64,000 nt of DNA from Streptococcus sanguinis. Its GTDB lineage: Bacteria; Bacillota; Bacilli; Lactobacillales; Streptococcaceae. Each line of letters opens with the position of its first letter. The stretch's first letter is position 1. Positions 16,336-24,843 of the stretch are shown here, in pieces. The position numbers were made by a program, and so were the translations under genes. Under the pieces are notes generated by a model. The model was not told where the DNA came from. It saw only the letters and a list, made by a program, of their open reading frames with translations, and did no database searches. Location of the stretch: assembly GCF_026781265.1 (NCBI RefSeq), contig NZ_JAKUVC010000009.1:85999-149998 (forward strand), written 5' to 3'.

Positions 16336-16647
16336 ATGACACATGATCATAACCATGACCACGAGCATGAAGAGCGTGAATTAATCACCTTGGTTGACGA
16401 GCAAGGAAACGAAACTTTATTTGAAATTCTTTTGACCATTGACGGTAAGGAAGAGTTTGGCAAGAATTATGTTCTTTTGATTCCGGCTAATGCGGAAGAA
16501 GATGAGAACGGTGAAGTAGAGATTCAAGCTTATTCCTTTACCGAAAATGAAGATGGTACAGAAGGCGATCTGCAGCCAATCCCAGAAGACTCAGATGCTG
16601 AATGGGATATGATTGAAGAAGTCTTCAACAGCTTTATGGAGGAGTAA
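16336..16647 (+). CDS. UPF0473/DUF1292 acidic protein
   Basis: The 103-residue product is highly acidic, with a His/Asp-rich N-terminus ([12 protein letters not shown]) and the family core [20 protein letters not shown], ending in [14 protein letters not shown]. It is third in the conserved ireB-ruvX-UPF0473 operon. The function is unknown. The His-rich start could bind metal but is variable in the family. The ATG 16336 follows GAAGGAGA. Confidence 0.9.
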   Translation: MTHDHNHDHEHEERELITLVDEQGNETLFEILLTIDGKEEFGKNYVLLIPANAEEDENGEVEIQAYSFTENEDGTEGDLQPIPEDSDAEWDMIEEVFNSFMEE

Positions 16648-16719
16648 GACTAGCCTAGTCTCATTTCCAGAAATGGACAAGTGCGGGTGAAAAGCTAGCT
16701 AAACTTGACAGAAGAAGGA

Positions 16720-16745
16720 AGTAGCCAAGACTCGGCTATTTTCTA
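16720..16745 (+). terminator. terminator after the ireB operon
   Basis: GTAGCC (16721-16726) and GGCTAT (about 16734-16739), with a short loop, are followed by TTTTC. A smaller GACTA/TAGTC hairpin lies directly after the UPF0473 stop. Confidence 0.6.
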
Positions 16746-16765
16746 TCTCGTATCATAAAGATTAG

Positions 16766-16819
16766 AAAGAGGAGCGAGTTGCAATTCAGATTTGAGTTCT
16801 GCTTCGCTGCTCTTTTTTG
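16766..16819 (+). terminator. hairpin with T run immediately upstream of folC
   Basis: AGAGGAGCGA (16769-16778) pairs imperfectly with TCGCTGCTCT (about 16804-16813) and is followed by six T. The T run ends about ten bases before the folC ATG, so this is either an attenuator for folC or a terminator for read-through from ireB. Confidence 0.55.
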
Positions 16820-16828
16820 GGTAAGAAA

Positions 16829-18061
16829 ATGAATGAAATTGAAGAATGGCTGAACAGCCGAATTGGTCTAAACTTTCGTTCGGGACTAGGGCGAATGCAG
16901 CAGGCAGTGACTCTTTTGGGAAATCCTGAGCGGAGCTATCCAACGATTCATGTAACTGGTACAAATGGCAAAGGTTCTACTATTGCTTTTATGCGTCAGC
17001 TGTTTGCGGGGCATGGTCGAAAGACAGGGAGTTTTACTTCGCCTCACATGATTAGTATTCATGATCGGATTTGTATCAACGGTCAACCGATTGCTTCAGC
17101 TGATTTTATCCGTCTGGGTCAGCAGGTGCAAAAGATGGAGCAAGAACTGCTCAAAAGCCATGACCAGCTGTCCTATTTTGAAATTCTGACCTTGATTGCT
17201 TTTCTCTATTTCAAGGAGCAGGGAGTGGATTTGGCCTTGATTGAGGTGGGGATTGGCGGACTCTTGGACACGACCAATGTCATTACAGGAGATATTGCGG
17301 TCATTAGCTCTGTGGGCTTGGACCATCAGGAGACTCTGGGAAGGAGCTTAACGGCGATTGCGGAGCAAAAGGCAGGGATTTTCAAGCCGGGGCGGCCAGC
17401 GGTCATCGGACCACTGCCAGAGGAGGCGCGATTGGTTTGTGAGCAGCGAGCTGAGGAGCTGGGAATAGAACTTTATCAGTATGATCGCGATTTTTCTCTG
17501 ACGAATCAGTCTTTTTCCAATTCGACTATGACCCTACCCAATCTTGAACTGGGACTTAAGGGAGGCTATCAGGAGGAAAATGCAGGGCTGGCTCTGCAGG
17601 CATTCTTGCTCTTCATGCAGCAGCAGGGCTGGGAAATAGATTCTGCTAAGATTCGGACAGCCTTGCAGGAGACTCGATGGGCAGGGCGTTTGGAAGAAGC
17701 CAGTCCAGGTATTTATCTTGATGGAGCCCATAATCTTCCTGCACTGGAAAGGTTAGTAGAGTTTATCCAAAGCCAGAATGACAAAGAGTGCCTGCTTCTT
17801 TTCGGTGCTCTCAAGCGTAAGGACTATAGCGCTATGCTGGTTTATCTGCGAGAGGCTCTGCCAGATGTTCAGTTGACGGTTACTTCCTTTTCTGATGGAG
17901 ATTCCGTTGGCTCAGCAGAAGCAGAGGGCTTTCTATACGAAAAGGATTATCGGCAGCTTATTCAGAATTTTCGGGAGAGGCAAAACGATAATCAGCTGCT
18001 TTTCATTACGGGATCTCTCTATTTTATTGCAGAAGTCAGATCTTATTTGACAAGTTTATAA
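16829..18061 (+). CDS. folC: folylpolyglutamate synthase/dihydrofolate synthase
   Basis: The 410-residue product adds glutamate to folates (or to dihydropteroate). The P-loop TGTNGKGSTIAF is at about residue 43, with GVDLALIEVGIGGLLDTTNV, SVGLDHQETLG and the C-terminal domain motif YLDGAHN following. The ATG 16829 (MNEIEEWL) is preferred over TTG 16817, which lies in the T run of a hairpin. The ribosome site is weak (GGGTAAG). Streptococci often have two FolC paralogues; this one is next to a lipoprotein and cls, as I recall from pneumococcus. Confidence 0.95.
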   Translation: MNEIEEWLNSRIGLNFRSGLGRMQQAVTLLGNPERSYPTIHVTGTNGKGSTIAFMRQLFAGHGRKTGSFTSPHMISIHDRICINGQPIASADFIRLGQQVQKMEQELLKSHDQLSYFEILTLIAFLYFKEQGVDLALIEVGIGGLLDTTNVITGDIAVISSVGLDHQETLGRSLTAIAEQKAGIFKPGRPAVIGPLPEEARLVCEQRAEELGIELYQYDRDFSLTNQSFSNSTMTLPNLELGLKGGYQEENAGLALQAFLLFMQQQGWEIDSAKIRTALQETRWAGRLEEASPGIYLDGAHNLPALERLVEFIQSQNDKECLLLFGALKRKDYSAMLVYLREALPDVQLTVTSFSDGDSVGSAEAEGFLYEKDYRQLIQNFRERQNDNQLLFITGSLYFIAEVRSYLTSL

Positions 18062-18062
18062 A

Positions 18063-18091
18063 TTGACCGCAAGGTTCCGCTTTGGTACAAT
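18063..18091 (+). promoter_or_regulatory. promoter of Ser-rich lipoprotein gene
   Basis: TTGACC (18063-18068), a 17-base spacer and an extended -10 TGGTACAAT (TACAAT at 18086-18091), starting at the folC stop. Confidence 0.85.
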
Positions 18092-18117
18092 AAAGACAGA
18101 AGAAAAAGGAGAATACT

Positions 18118-18597
18118 ATGGCAATTTCTAAAAAGTTAATGTTTTCAGGTCTAACTGCTGCGGCTGTTTTGGCCTTGGCAGCTTGCGGTTCTAATCAGAA
18201 CCAGACGGCACCTTCCTCTCAGTCTCAGTCAGTCGCTTCCAGCAAGCCAGCAGAGTCTTCGTCGATAGCTAGCACGTCTAGTGCTGCCAATAGTAGCTCA
18301 TCTGCTTCAGCATCCTCTTCTGAGCAAGCAGCCAGTGGCGAGCTGGATGGCAGCTATCAGACAAGTCATGAAGGCGATCAGCTGACCTTACAGATTTCAG
18401 GAACTACTGGCCAGCTGACCAAGGTCGAGGCGGATGGTGATCAGGAAATTGAACAGGTTCAGATTGATGCTACCAACCAGACTATGGTCATTGGAGATGA
18501 TGTCAAGCGCTATCGCATTGAGGGCAATCAGCTGACTATCGAGGACCTTTCCCAAGAGCCTTATGACGATGACACACTGGTCTTTACCAAACAATGA
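18118..18597 (+). CDS. Ser-rich surface lipoprotein, unknown function
   Basis: The 159-residue product has lipobox LALAAC, then a long Ser/Ala/Gln linker (about residues 24-75), then a small beta-rich domain (LDGSYQTSHEGDQLTLQISG to the end). I recognise no catalytic motif. The linker would hold the domain away from the membrane through the cell wall. It has its own promoter. Serine-rich linkers of this type are subject to length variation. It may be a small cell-wall binding or inhibitor domain, but nothing in the sequence decides this. Confidence 0.85.
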   Translation: MAISKKLMFSGLTAAAVLALAACGSNQNQTAPSSQSQSVASSKPAESSSIASTSSAANSSSSASASSSEQAASGELDGSYQTSHEGDQLTLQISGTTGQLTKVEADGDQEIEQVQIDATNQTMVIGDDVKRYRIEGNQLTIEDLSQEPYDDDTLVFTKQ

Positions 18598-18731
18598 TGA
18601 AAGAGTCCTGTCTTTATGGGCTTTTCCTTTTATCACTTACAATCTTGCAGTGAAATTCTTAGGATAGTAGTATTCAAAATCTGTGTTTAGATTTTCATCG
18701 GTTAGAAATATAATTTGCATTGATATAAACG

Positions 18732-18760
18732 TTGTTTTAAGGCAGTTTTACTGCTATACT
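18732..18760 (+). promoter_or_regulatory. cls promoter
   Basis: TTGTTT (18732-18737), a 17-base spacer and an extended -10 TGCTATACT (TATACT at 18755-18760). Confidence 0.8.
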
Positions 18761-18789
18761 AGAATATATGCAATGAGATAGGAGAGTGT

Positions 18790-20325
18790 ATGACTTTCAG
18801 GAAATTCCGCTTATTAATGTCAAAATACGGTTTCAGCATTATTATTATGCTGCTGGAGCTGGTCTTTGTCTTTGTGGCGTTTTTCTATTTAAATGAGATT
18901 GCGCCCAACTGGCTGTCAGTAGTCATGATTGTGTTCTTGTATATCGGAACCATTTTAGCCATTGTCAACCGCAATATGCCGCCGGAGAACAAGGTGACCT
19001 GGCTCCTGATTGCTGTCGTGCCGGTCTTTGGCTTCCTGCTTTATCTAATGTTTGGTGAGCGGCGGCTGTCTAAAAAAGAAATGATTCAGCTGGAAAATAT
19101 GGACTCTATGAAATTTCGAGAGGACAATAGTTATGAGCTTCGTGTCCAGCTGAAACAGGAAAACAAGTCGGCTTATGGTATTATCAAGTCGCTGTTGAGT
19201 ATGGACAATAATGCGGATGTCTATGATGGTACAGCTTCTCGCTATTTTCCCATCGGAGAGGAGATGTTTGAGGCCATGCTGGCTGATCTGCGAACTGCTG
19301 AGAAATTCATTTTTCTGGAATATTATACCATCGATGAAGGGCTAATGTGGGACAGTATTCTGGAAATCTTGGTTGAAAAAGCTGCTCAGGGCGTTGAAGT
19401 CAAGCTGCTCTATGATGATATTGGCTGCATGGCTACTTTGCCGGGTGATTATACACGTAAGCTGCGCAAGATGGGTATCGAAGCTTATAAGTTTAACAAG
19501 GTGATTCCGCGAATGACGGTATCCTACAACAACCGTGACCACCGCAAGATCTTGGTGATTGACGGCCAGGTTGGCTATACTGGCGGCATCAATCTGGCTG
19601 ACGAGTATATCAATCATATCGTTCGTTTTGGCCACTGGAAAGATGGCGGTGTGCGCTTGGAAGGTCGGGCGGTTAAGGCTCTGACACGGCTTTTTCTCAT
19701 GAACTGGTATATCAACCGCGGTGAAATCACAGACTTTGACAGATACCATCTGGAAAATAAAGCTGTCGAAGGCAAAGGGCTTTACATTCCCTATGGAAGC
19801 GGTCCTAAGCCTATTTATAAGGGTCAGGTTGGCAAAACGGTCTATCAAAATATCATCAGTCAGGCTACGGACTATGTCTACATTACCACGCCTTATCTGA
19901 TTATTGACTATGACCTGACGGAGGATATTAAGAATGCTGCTATGCGGGGAGTGGATGTCCGCATCGTGACTCCTTTCATTCCGGACAAGAAGCTGATTCA
20001 GATTGTTACTCGCGGTTCCTACTCGGATCTGATGGAAGCAGGGGTTAAGATTTTTGAGTATACACCAGGTTTTATCCACAGTAAGAACGTGTTGGCCGAT
20101 GATGAATTTGCTGTGGTAGGGACGATTAACTTTGACTACCGCAGTCTGGTACACCACTATGAAAATGCAGTTCTGATGTACCAAACAGAGAATCTCTCAG
20201 CTATTAAGGAAAATTTTGAAGCCATTTTTAAGGCTTCTGAGGAGATTCTTCCTGAAAACCTCCATAGCACTTGGTATCGACGCTTTATCAAAGAAATCAT
20301 GCAGCTCTTTGCACCCATGCTCTAA
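18790..20325 (+). CDS. cls: cardiolipin synthase
   Basis: The 511-residue product condenses two phosphatidylglycerols into cardiolipin in the membrane. Two N-terminal transmembrane helices and a third segment near residue 75 are followed by two phospholipase-D HKD motifs: DHRKILVIDG at about residue 250 and HSKNVLADDEFAVVGTIN-type (HSKNVLADD, GTINFDYRS) at about residue 428. The ATG 18790 follows AGGAGAG. The gene has its own promoter and a strong terminator. A long antisense open frame within it is a shadow and is not annotated. Confidence 0.96.
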   Translation: MTFRKFRLLMSKYGFSIIIMLLELVFVFVAFFYLNEIAPNWLSVVMIVFLYIGTILAIVNRNMPPENKVTWLLIAVVPVFGFLLYLMFGERRLSKKEMIQLENMDSMKFREDNSYELRVQLKQENKSAYGIIKSLLSMDNNADVYDGTASRYFPIGEEMFEAMLADLRTAEKFIFLEYYTIDEGLMWDSILEILVEKAAQGVEVKLLYDDIGCMATLPGDYTRKLRKMGIEAYKFNKVIPRMTVSYNNRDHRKILVIDGQVGYTGGINLADEYINHIVRFGHWKDGGVRLEGRAVKALTRLFLMNWYINRGEITDFDRYHLENKAVEGKGLYIPYGSGPKPIYKGQVGKTVYQNIISQATDYVYITTPYLIIDYDLTEDIKNAAMRGVDVRIVTPFIPDKKLIQIVTRGSYSDLMEAGVKIFEYTPGFIHSKNVLADDEFAVVGTINFDYRSLVHHYENAVLMYQTENLSAIKENFEAIFKASEEILPENLHSTWYRRFIKEIMQLFAPML

Positions 20326-20357
20326 TGCAAGAGGTGGGCAAGTTCTGCAGTAATATA

Positions 20358-20392
20358 CAGAAAATCTGAGGCGGAAGTCTCAGATTTTTTGC
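20358..20392 (+). terminator. terminator after cls
   Basis: AAATCTGAG (20362-20370) and CTCAGATTT (20379-20387) are followed by a T run. Confidence 0.88.
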
Positions 20393-20470
20393 ATGTACTT
20401 TTACTAATCGTGCTGAGATGTGTTCTTGTCATTTTTTCTTTTATAGGGGGGCGGATTTTTGCTCTGTTTT

Positions 20471-20478
20471 TACGAATG
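20471..20478 (+). promoter_or_regulatory. CIN-box-like site ahead of small ORF
   Basis: TACGAATG preceded by TTTTT differs from the ComX box TACGAATA only in the last base. It lies 25 bases before the 47-residue ORF, and no ordinary -10 is present there. The genes at this place in pneumococcus (SP_0200/SP_0201, Ccs4) are late competence genes as far as I remember. Confidence 0.5.
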
Positions 20479-20502
20479 TAAAAAATAAAGGAATTTTTTA
20501 AG

Positions 20503-20646
20503 ATGACAATGGAGAAAATTTCCAGTCAGCCGCTTGCTTATGAAACGAGAGAGTATCGCTGTTTTCGGGAATTGGAGGAACTGGCTAGGAACTATAATGC
20601 TCAGAAGAAGGGTCAAGAGAAAGCTGACAGGAGGACAGGAATTTGA
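20503..20646 (+). CDS. 47-residue charged protein, possible competence-induced
   Basis: ATG 20503 to TGA 20646 encodes 47 residues beginning MTMEKISSQPLAYETREYR, with a charged C-terminal half (FRELEELARNYNAQKKGQEK). AAGGAA lies about ten bases upstream, a modest ribosome site. It is preceded by a CIN-box-like element and its last codons overlap the promoter of the following membrane protein. I do not recognise the family. Its position after cls and before the membrane protein and nrdD matches that of the pneumococcal competence-induced gene ccs4, from memory, but the identity is not established. Confidence 0.5.
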   Translation: MTMEKISSQPLAYETREYRCFRELEELARNYNAQKKGQEKADRRTGI

Positions 20647-20652
20647 TATACT
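20624..20652 (+). promoter_or_regulatory. promoter of polytopic membrane protein gene
   Basis: CTGACA (20624-20629), a 17-base spacer and an extended -10 TGATATACT (TATACT at 20647-20652). It overlaps the end of the 47-residue ORF. Confidence 0.8.
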
Positions 20653-20684
20653 AGATGGGACTGATATCAAGGAGAATATTTTAT

Positions 20685-22232
20685 ATGCATGATACAACGG
20701 AAGAAAAAGTTTTAGAGGTTTCAGAGGAGCAGCTAACTAGGGCTGAAAGGTCTGAGCAAAAAATTACCAAGCCAGAGCCAACGCCCTATTTTTTGACCCT
20801 CTTGTGCAGTTTGGCTATCAGCCTACTGAGTGTGGTCAATCCTTTTTTGACCAATCTAGCAACGAATTTACAAAGCCAGAATCTCTATACCGGTTGGGCC
20901 ATGGCTCAGGGGCAGGTGCCTTATTCGCAAATATATGGAACCAGTGGCCTGCTTTACTATCTGATGGCTTGGACCAGCAGCCTGGCTTTTGGCCAGCTTT
21001 TGTGGATTGTCTTTCAGACGCTGGCTCTGTGGCTAGCTGGACTTTTCCTGCACAAGACCTTGGTGCTCTTACAGCCTAAACAGGATTTATCGCGCAGCCT
21101 CCTGCTGCTCTTTTACCTGCTAGTCTTTGCTCTTGGATTTGGCGGTCTTTATTCTAGTATTTTTGTTCTGCCCTTTATTTTTTGGAATCTATCTTTTTTG
21201 GTGCGCTATCTGCAGGATTCAATCAAGGATGAAAAGTTCATTATCTATGGAGCTTTTGGAGCTCTTGCTTTTATGATTGATCCGGTTTCCAGCCTAGTCT
21301 TCTACTCTTTGACTGCTCTGGTACTTGTGGTCTACAATATCGCAGCCAAGCGTGCGGCTCGAGGCTTCTATCAGCTTTTAGCTGGTCTCTTTGGCTTCTC
21401 AGTGATTTTTTATCCTATCGGCTACTTTACTGTTGCCAATCAAACCTTTGGCCAGGCAATCAGTCAGGTGACCTATGCTTGGGATTCCATCAGCTTGATT
21501 GGCAGTCATAGTATTTCTAATTTGGTTTATTATGGCTTGCTGACGGTCGGTCTAGGTTTTATTTCTGCTTTGGGTGCCAATCTCTTTTCAAGAGAAAAGG
21601 GGCAAGCAACCAGCCTGCGCGTCTTGCGCTTTATCGGTCTGCTAGGGCTCTTCATTACTGTCTTTGCGGCTTTTATCCTGCCAGATCAAGGCAGTTATCA
21701 ACTGCTTCCGGCCCTGCCTTTTGCTATGATTCTTTTTGCTTTGTGGTTCAATAAAGGCAAGCAGCAGGTACCGGGGCGTCACCGCCGGGATCGCCGTCGT
21801 CCTACGATGTGGACTTCCTATCTCTCAGGCCAGTTCTTTCTGCCGCTCCTAGCCATCTTTTATCTGATTGGCTATCCTTTGGTGAATGAGTATATCCTTT
21901 CCAGCGGTGTATCTGCTGAAAGAAGTGAAGCGGCTCAGTATATTAAGGAAAAGACTAAGGATGGGGATACTATCTATGCCTGGGATACCTCGGCTAGTCT
22001 GTATCAGAAGAGCAGCCGCCTATCTGCTGTCTCTCTCTTGACTCCAACTTTGTATGTGGGAACGGCTGAAAATCGTTTGGGTCTTCAGAAGGGACTTGAA
22101 AACAGCCAGCCCAAGTATATTTTGGTTAACAATGATGTCAAATTGCTGTCAGATGTGAAGCAGCTAATTTCCCAAAATTACAAGGAAGCTGACCTCAAAC
22201 TCGACCATTTCAAGCTTTATCAACTCAAGTAG
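20685..22232 (+). CDS. polytopic membrane protein, possible glycosyltransferase-like
   Basis: The 515-residue product starts at ATG 20685 (MHDTTEEKVLEVSEEQ) after AAGGAGA. A polar N-terminus of about 40 residues is followed by roughly ten to eleven transmembrane helices and a C-terminal soluble part (about 410-515; YIKEKTKDGDTIYAWDTSASLYQKS). The long extracytoplasmic loop GWAMAQGQVPYSQIYGTSGLLYY after the first helix, and the soluble tail, resemble GT-C type membrane glycosyltransferases, but no catalytic residues can be assigned with confidence. It may be co-controlled with the small ORF upstream. Confidence 0.7.
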   Translation: MHDTTEEKVLEVSEEQLTRAERSEQKITKPEPTPYFLTLLCSLAISLLSVVNPFLTNLATNLQSQNLYTGWAMAQGQVPYSQIYGTSGLLYYLMAWTSSLAFGQLLWIVFQTLALWLAGLFLHKTLVLLQPKQDLSRSLLLLFYLLVFALGFGGLYSSIFVLPFIFWNLSFLVRYLQDSIKDEKFIIYGAFGALAFMIDPVSSLVFYSLTALVLVVYNIAAKRAARGFYQLLAGLFGFSVIFYPIGYFTVANQTFGQAISQVTYAWDSISLIGSHSISNLVYYGLLTVGLGFISALGANLFSREKGQATSLRVLRFIGLLGLFITVFAAFILPDQGSYQLLPALPFAMILFALWFNKGKQQVPGRHRRDRRRPTMWTSYLSGQFFLPLLAIFYLIGYPLVNEYILSSGVSAERSEAAQYIKEKTKDGDTIYAWDTSASLYQKSSRLSAVSLLTPTLYVGTAENRLGLQKGLENSQPKYILVNNDVKLLSDVKQLISQNYKEADLKLDHFKLYQLK

Positions 22233-22234
22233 TA

Positions 22235-22316
22235 AAAAATCAATATGTTGTGTCTAAAGTTAAAAATTAACTTTTTTGCCACAATATATTGATTTTTAAT
22301 TTTAACGTGCTATAAT
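22235..22316 (+). promoter_or_regulatory. nrdD promoter with paired NrdR-like boxes and large inverted repeat
   Basis: TTGATT (22289-22294), a 16-base spacer and an extended -10 TGCTATAAT (TATAAT at 22311-22316). Two sequences at 22238-22253 and 22279-22294 each match 13 of 16 positions of the NrdR box ACACWATATATWGTGT. Their spacing is 41 bases (about four helical turns), and the second covers the -35. They also lie in 18-base inverted arms (22235-22252 and 22280-22297, one mismatch) around a smaller AAGTTAA/TTAACTT hairpin with a T run, which could terminate the upstream gene. Confidence 0.7.
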
Positions 22317-22450
22317 GAGTCTTGTATCGACTTATTTAAAAAATACTGTTCTTTGGATGAAGAGCTATCGGAGAATTCCTAGAAATACCTCCCTAGCTAT
22401 CTGGTCTGAAGAGGCTTTATTTGTCCTAAGGGCAGGAAAAGGAAGTGTTC

Positions 22451-24649
22451 ATGATGATTTTAAGGGAAGAGAAGTTTGAAACTGCTCCAGCGATTTATGT
22501 GGAGAAGCGGGATGGCCGCAGGGTGGCTTTTGATGTGTCAAAGATCTATAAGGCTATGGTGCGGGCAGCTCAGGAAGTCGGTCCGCTGAATCCGATGCTG
22601 GAAGCCAAGCTAGAAGCTATCACAGACCGCATTGTTGCAGAAATTAGCAGTCGCTTCGCTAAGTATGTCAAAATATATGAGATTCAGAATATCGTTGAGC
22701 ATGAGCTTTTAAATGCCAAGGAATATGCCATTGCGGAGAACTACATCACTTACCGCACCCAACGGGATTTTGAGCGCTCAAAAGCGACAGACATCAACTT
22801 TACTATTGACAAGCTCCTTAACAAAGATCGTACGGTGGTTAACGAGAATGCCAATAAGGACAGTGATGTTTTCAATACCCAACGGGATTTGACAGCCGGG
22901 ATTGTCGGCAAATCCATTGGGCTTAAGATGCTGCCGCCTCATGTGGCCAACGCCCACCAGAAGGGGGACATCCACTACCATGATTTGGACTACAGCCCTT
23001 ATACACCGATGACGAACTGCTGTCTGATTGACTTTGACGGCATGCTGAAAAATGGCTTCAAGATTGGGAATGCAGAAGTAGAGAGTCCCAAGTCTATCCA
23101 GACTGCGACAGCGCAAATCTCACAGATTATTGCCAATGTAGCTTCCAGCCAGTATGGAGGTTGCTCAGCGGACCGAATTGACGAAGTCTTGGCGCCCTAT
23201 GCTAAGCTTAATCACCAAAAGCATCTCAAGGATGCGGAGCAATGGGTTTTGCCGGATAAGCAGGAAGAATACGCCTGGGCGAAGACCAAGAAAGACATCT
23301 ACGATGCCATGCAGTCGCTGGAGTATGAGATTAATACCCTCTTTACCTCTAATGGTCAGACTCCTTTTACTTCGCTGGGCTTTGGTCTGGGCACCAATCG
23401 TTTTGAGCGGGAAATTCAGAAGGCCATTCTCAATATCCGTATCAAGGGACTGGGAAGCGAGCACCGCACAGCAATTTTCCCTAAGCTGATTTTCACCCTG
23501 AAGCGTGGGCTCAATCTCGAGCCGGGAACGCCGAACTACGATATCAAAGAACTGGCTCTGGAGTGTGCCACTAAGCGCATGTATCCAGATGTCCTTTCCT
23601 ATGACAAGATTATCGACTTGACTGGATCGTTCAAGGTGCCGATGGGCTGCCGTTCTTTCCTGCAAGGCTGGAAGGATGAAAATGGCCAGGAAGTCAACTC
23701 TGGCCGTATTAATCTGGGTGTCGTTACTGTCAATCTGCCGCGGATTGCGCTTGAGTCCGAGGGGGATTTAGATAAATTCTGGGAACTTTTTAACGAGCGG
23801 ATGAATATCGCTGAAGATGCTTTGGTCTACCGGGTGGAGCGGACCAAAGAAGCCAGTCCAGCCAATGCGCCGATTCTTTATCAGTATGGGGCTTTTGGCC
23901 AACGCTTGGGCAAGTATGATCAGGTAGACCAGCTCTTTACTCACCGTCGTGCAACGGTTTCCCTAGGTTATATCGGTCTGTATGAAGTGGCAGCAGTCTT
24001 TTACGGCGGCGACTGGGAGACCAATCCTGAAGCCAAGGACTTTACGGTTGCTATTGTCAAAGATATGAAGCGCCGGGTGCAAGAGTGGTCAGATCAGTAT
24101 GATTATCATTTTTCTGTCTACTCGACGCCATCTGAAAGTCTGACCGACCGTTTCTGTCGCTTGGATACAGAGAAGTTTGGGGTTGTTCCGGATATTACTG
24201 ACAAGGAATACTATACTAACTCCTTCCACTACGATGTGCGCAAGAATCCAACGCCATTTGAAAAGCTGGACTTTGAGAAGATTTATCCTGAAGTGGGTGC
24301 TTCAGGCGGCTTTATTCACTACTGTGAATATCCTGTGCTGCAGCAAAATCCAAAGGCACTGGAAGCAGTTTGGGACTATGCCTATGATCGGGTCGGCTAT
24401 CTGGGAACCAATACACCGATTGACCGCTGTTACAAGTGTAACTTTGAGGGGGACTTCACGCCGACCGAGCGGGGCTTTACCTGTCCAAACTGCGGCAACA
24501 GCGATCCCAAGACGGTCGATGTGGTCAAGCGGACCTGCGGTTACTTAGGAAATCCTCAAGCCCGTCCGATGGTCAATGGCCGACACAAGGAAATATCAGC
24601 TCGGGTCAAGCACATGAATGGCTCGACTATTAAGTACGAAGGGAATTAA
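22451..24649 (+). CDS. nrdD: anaerobic ribonucleoside-triphosphate reductase, class III
   Basis: The 732-residue product reduces NTPs to dNTPs without oxygen, using a glycyl radical. An N-terminal ATP-cone (KRDGRRVAFDVSKIYKAMVRA) is followed by the barrel with HQKGDIHYHDLDYSP, and by the C-terminal zinc site CYKCNFEGDF with TCPNCGN. The glycyl radical motif RTCGYLGNP lies close to the end. ATG 22451 follows AGGAAG by seven bases; the in-frame GTG at 22445 overlaps that site. The activase NrdG is 1.2 kb downstream. NrdR-like boxes at the promoter indicate repression when dNTPs are plentiful. Confidence 0.98.
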   Translation: MMILREEKFETAPAIYVEKRDGRRVAFDVSKIYKAMVRAAQEVGPLNPMLEAKLEAITDRIVAEISSRFAKYVKIYEIQNIVEHELLNAKEYAIAENYITYRTQRDFERSKATDINFTIDKLLNKDRTVVNENANKDSDVFNTQRDLTAGIVGKSIGLKMLPPHVANAHQKGDIHYHDLDYSPYTPMTNCCLIDFDGMLKNGFKIGNAEVESPKSIQTATAQISQIIANVASSQYGGCSADRIDEVLAPYAKLNHQKHLKDAEQWVLPDKQEEYAWAKTKKDIYDAMQSLEYEINTLFTSNGQTPFTSLGFGLGTNRFEREIQKAILNIRIKGLGSEHRTAIFPKLIFTLKRGLNLEPGTPNYDIKELALECATKRMYPDVLSYDKIIDLTGSFKVPMGCRSFLQGWKDENGQEVNSGRINLGVVTVNLPRIALESEGDLDKFWELFNERMNIAEDALVYRVERTKEASPANAPILYQYGAFGQRLGKYDQVDQLFTHRRATVSLGYIGLYEVAAVFYGGDWETNPEAKDFTVAIVKDMKRRVQEWSDQYDYHFSVYSTPSESLTDRFCRLDTEKFGVVPDITDKEYYTNSFHYDVRKNPTPFEKLDFEKIYPEVGASGGFIHYCEYPVLQQNPKALEAVWDYAYDRVGYLGTNTPIDRCYKCNFEGDFTPTERGFTCPNCGNSDPKTVDVVKRTCGYLGNPQARPMVNGRHKEISARVKHMNGSTIKYEGN

Positions 24650-24650
24650 G

Positions 24651-24791
24651 ATGGGAAAGTATCAATTGGACGACAAAGGAAAGGCTCAGGTGCAGCGTTT
24701 CCATGAAAAACATTCGCAGGGAGGCAGCGGCAAAAAAGAACGATTGGCCAAACTGCGTCAGCAATTTTTAGAAAAGAACAAGAAACAATAG
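24651..24791 (+). CDS. 46-residue basic protein between nrdD and acetyltransferases
   Basis: ATG 24651, one base after the nrdD stop, to TAG 24791 encodes 46 residues: MGKYQLDDKGKAQVQRFHEK, then a Gly/Ser turn (SQGGSG) and a basic C-terminal helix (KKERLAKLRQQFLEKNKKQ). It is charged and has no membrane segment. It probably relies on translational coupling to nrdD. A similar small ORF sits in the same place in pneumococcus as I remember. Conservation next to nrdD suggests a helper role in anaerobic ribonucleotide reduction, but no function is known to me. Confidence 0.75.
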   Translation: MGKYQLDDKGKAQVQRFHEKHSQGGSGKKERLAKLRQQFLEKNKKQ

Positions 24792-24795
24792 AAGT

Positions 24796-24832
24796 CAGAG
24801 TGGGGCGCAAGGCGGTCTCACTCTCTTCGTAT
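24796..24832 (+). terminator. hairpin before first GNAT gene
   Basis: AGAGTG and CACTCT flank about 15 bases, with a weak T tract. It may partly terminate or process the nrdD transcript. Confidence 0.4.
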
Positions 24833-24843
24833 CAGGAGGAAGT

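Noticed and set aside
19342..20184. 280-residue open frame antisense to cls
   Set aside because: It lies wholly inside the coding region of cls, has no ribosome site or family pattern, and is explained by codon bias on the other strand.
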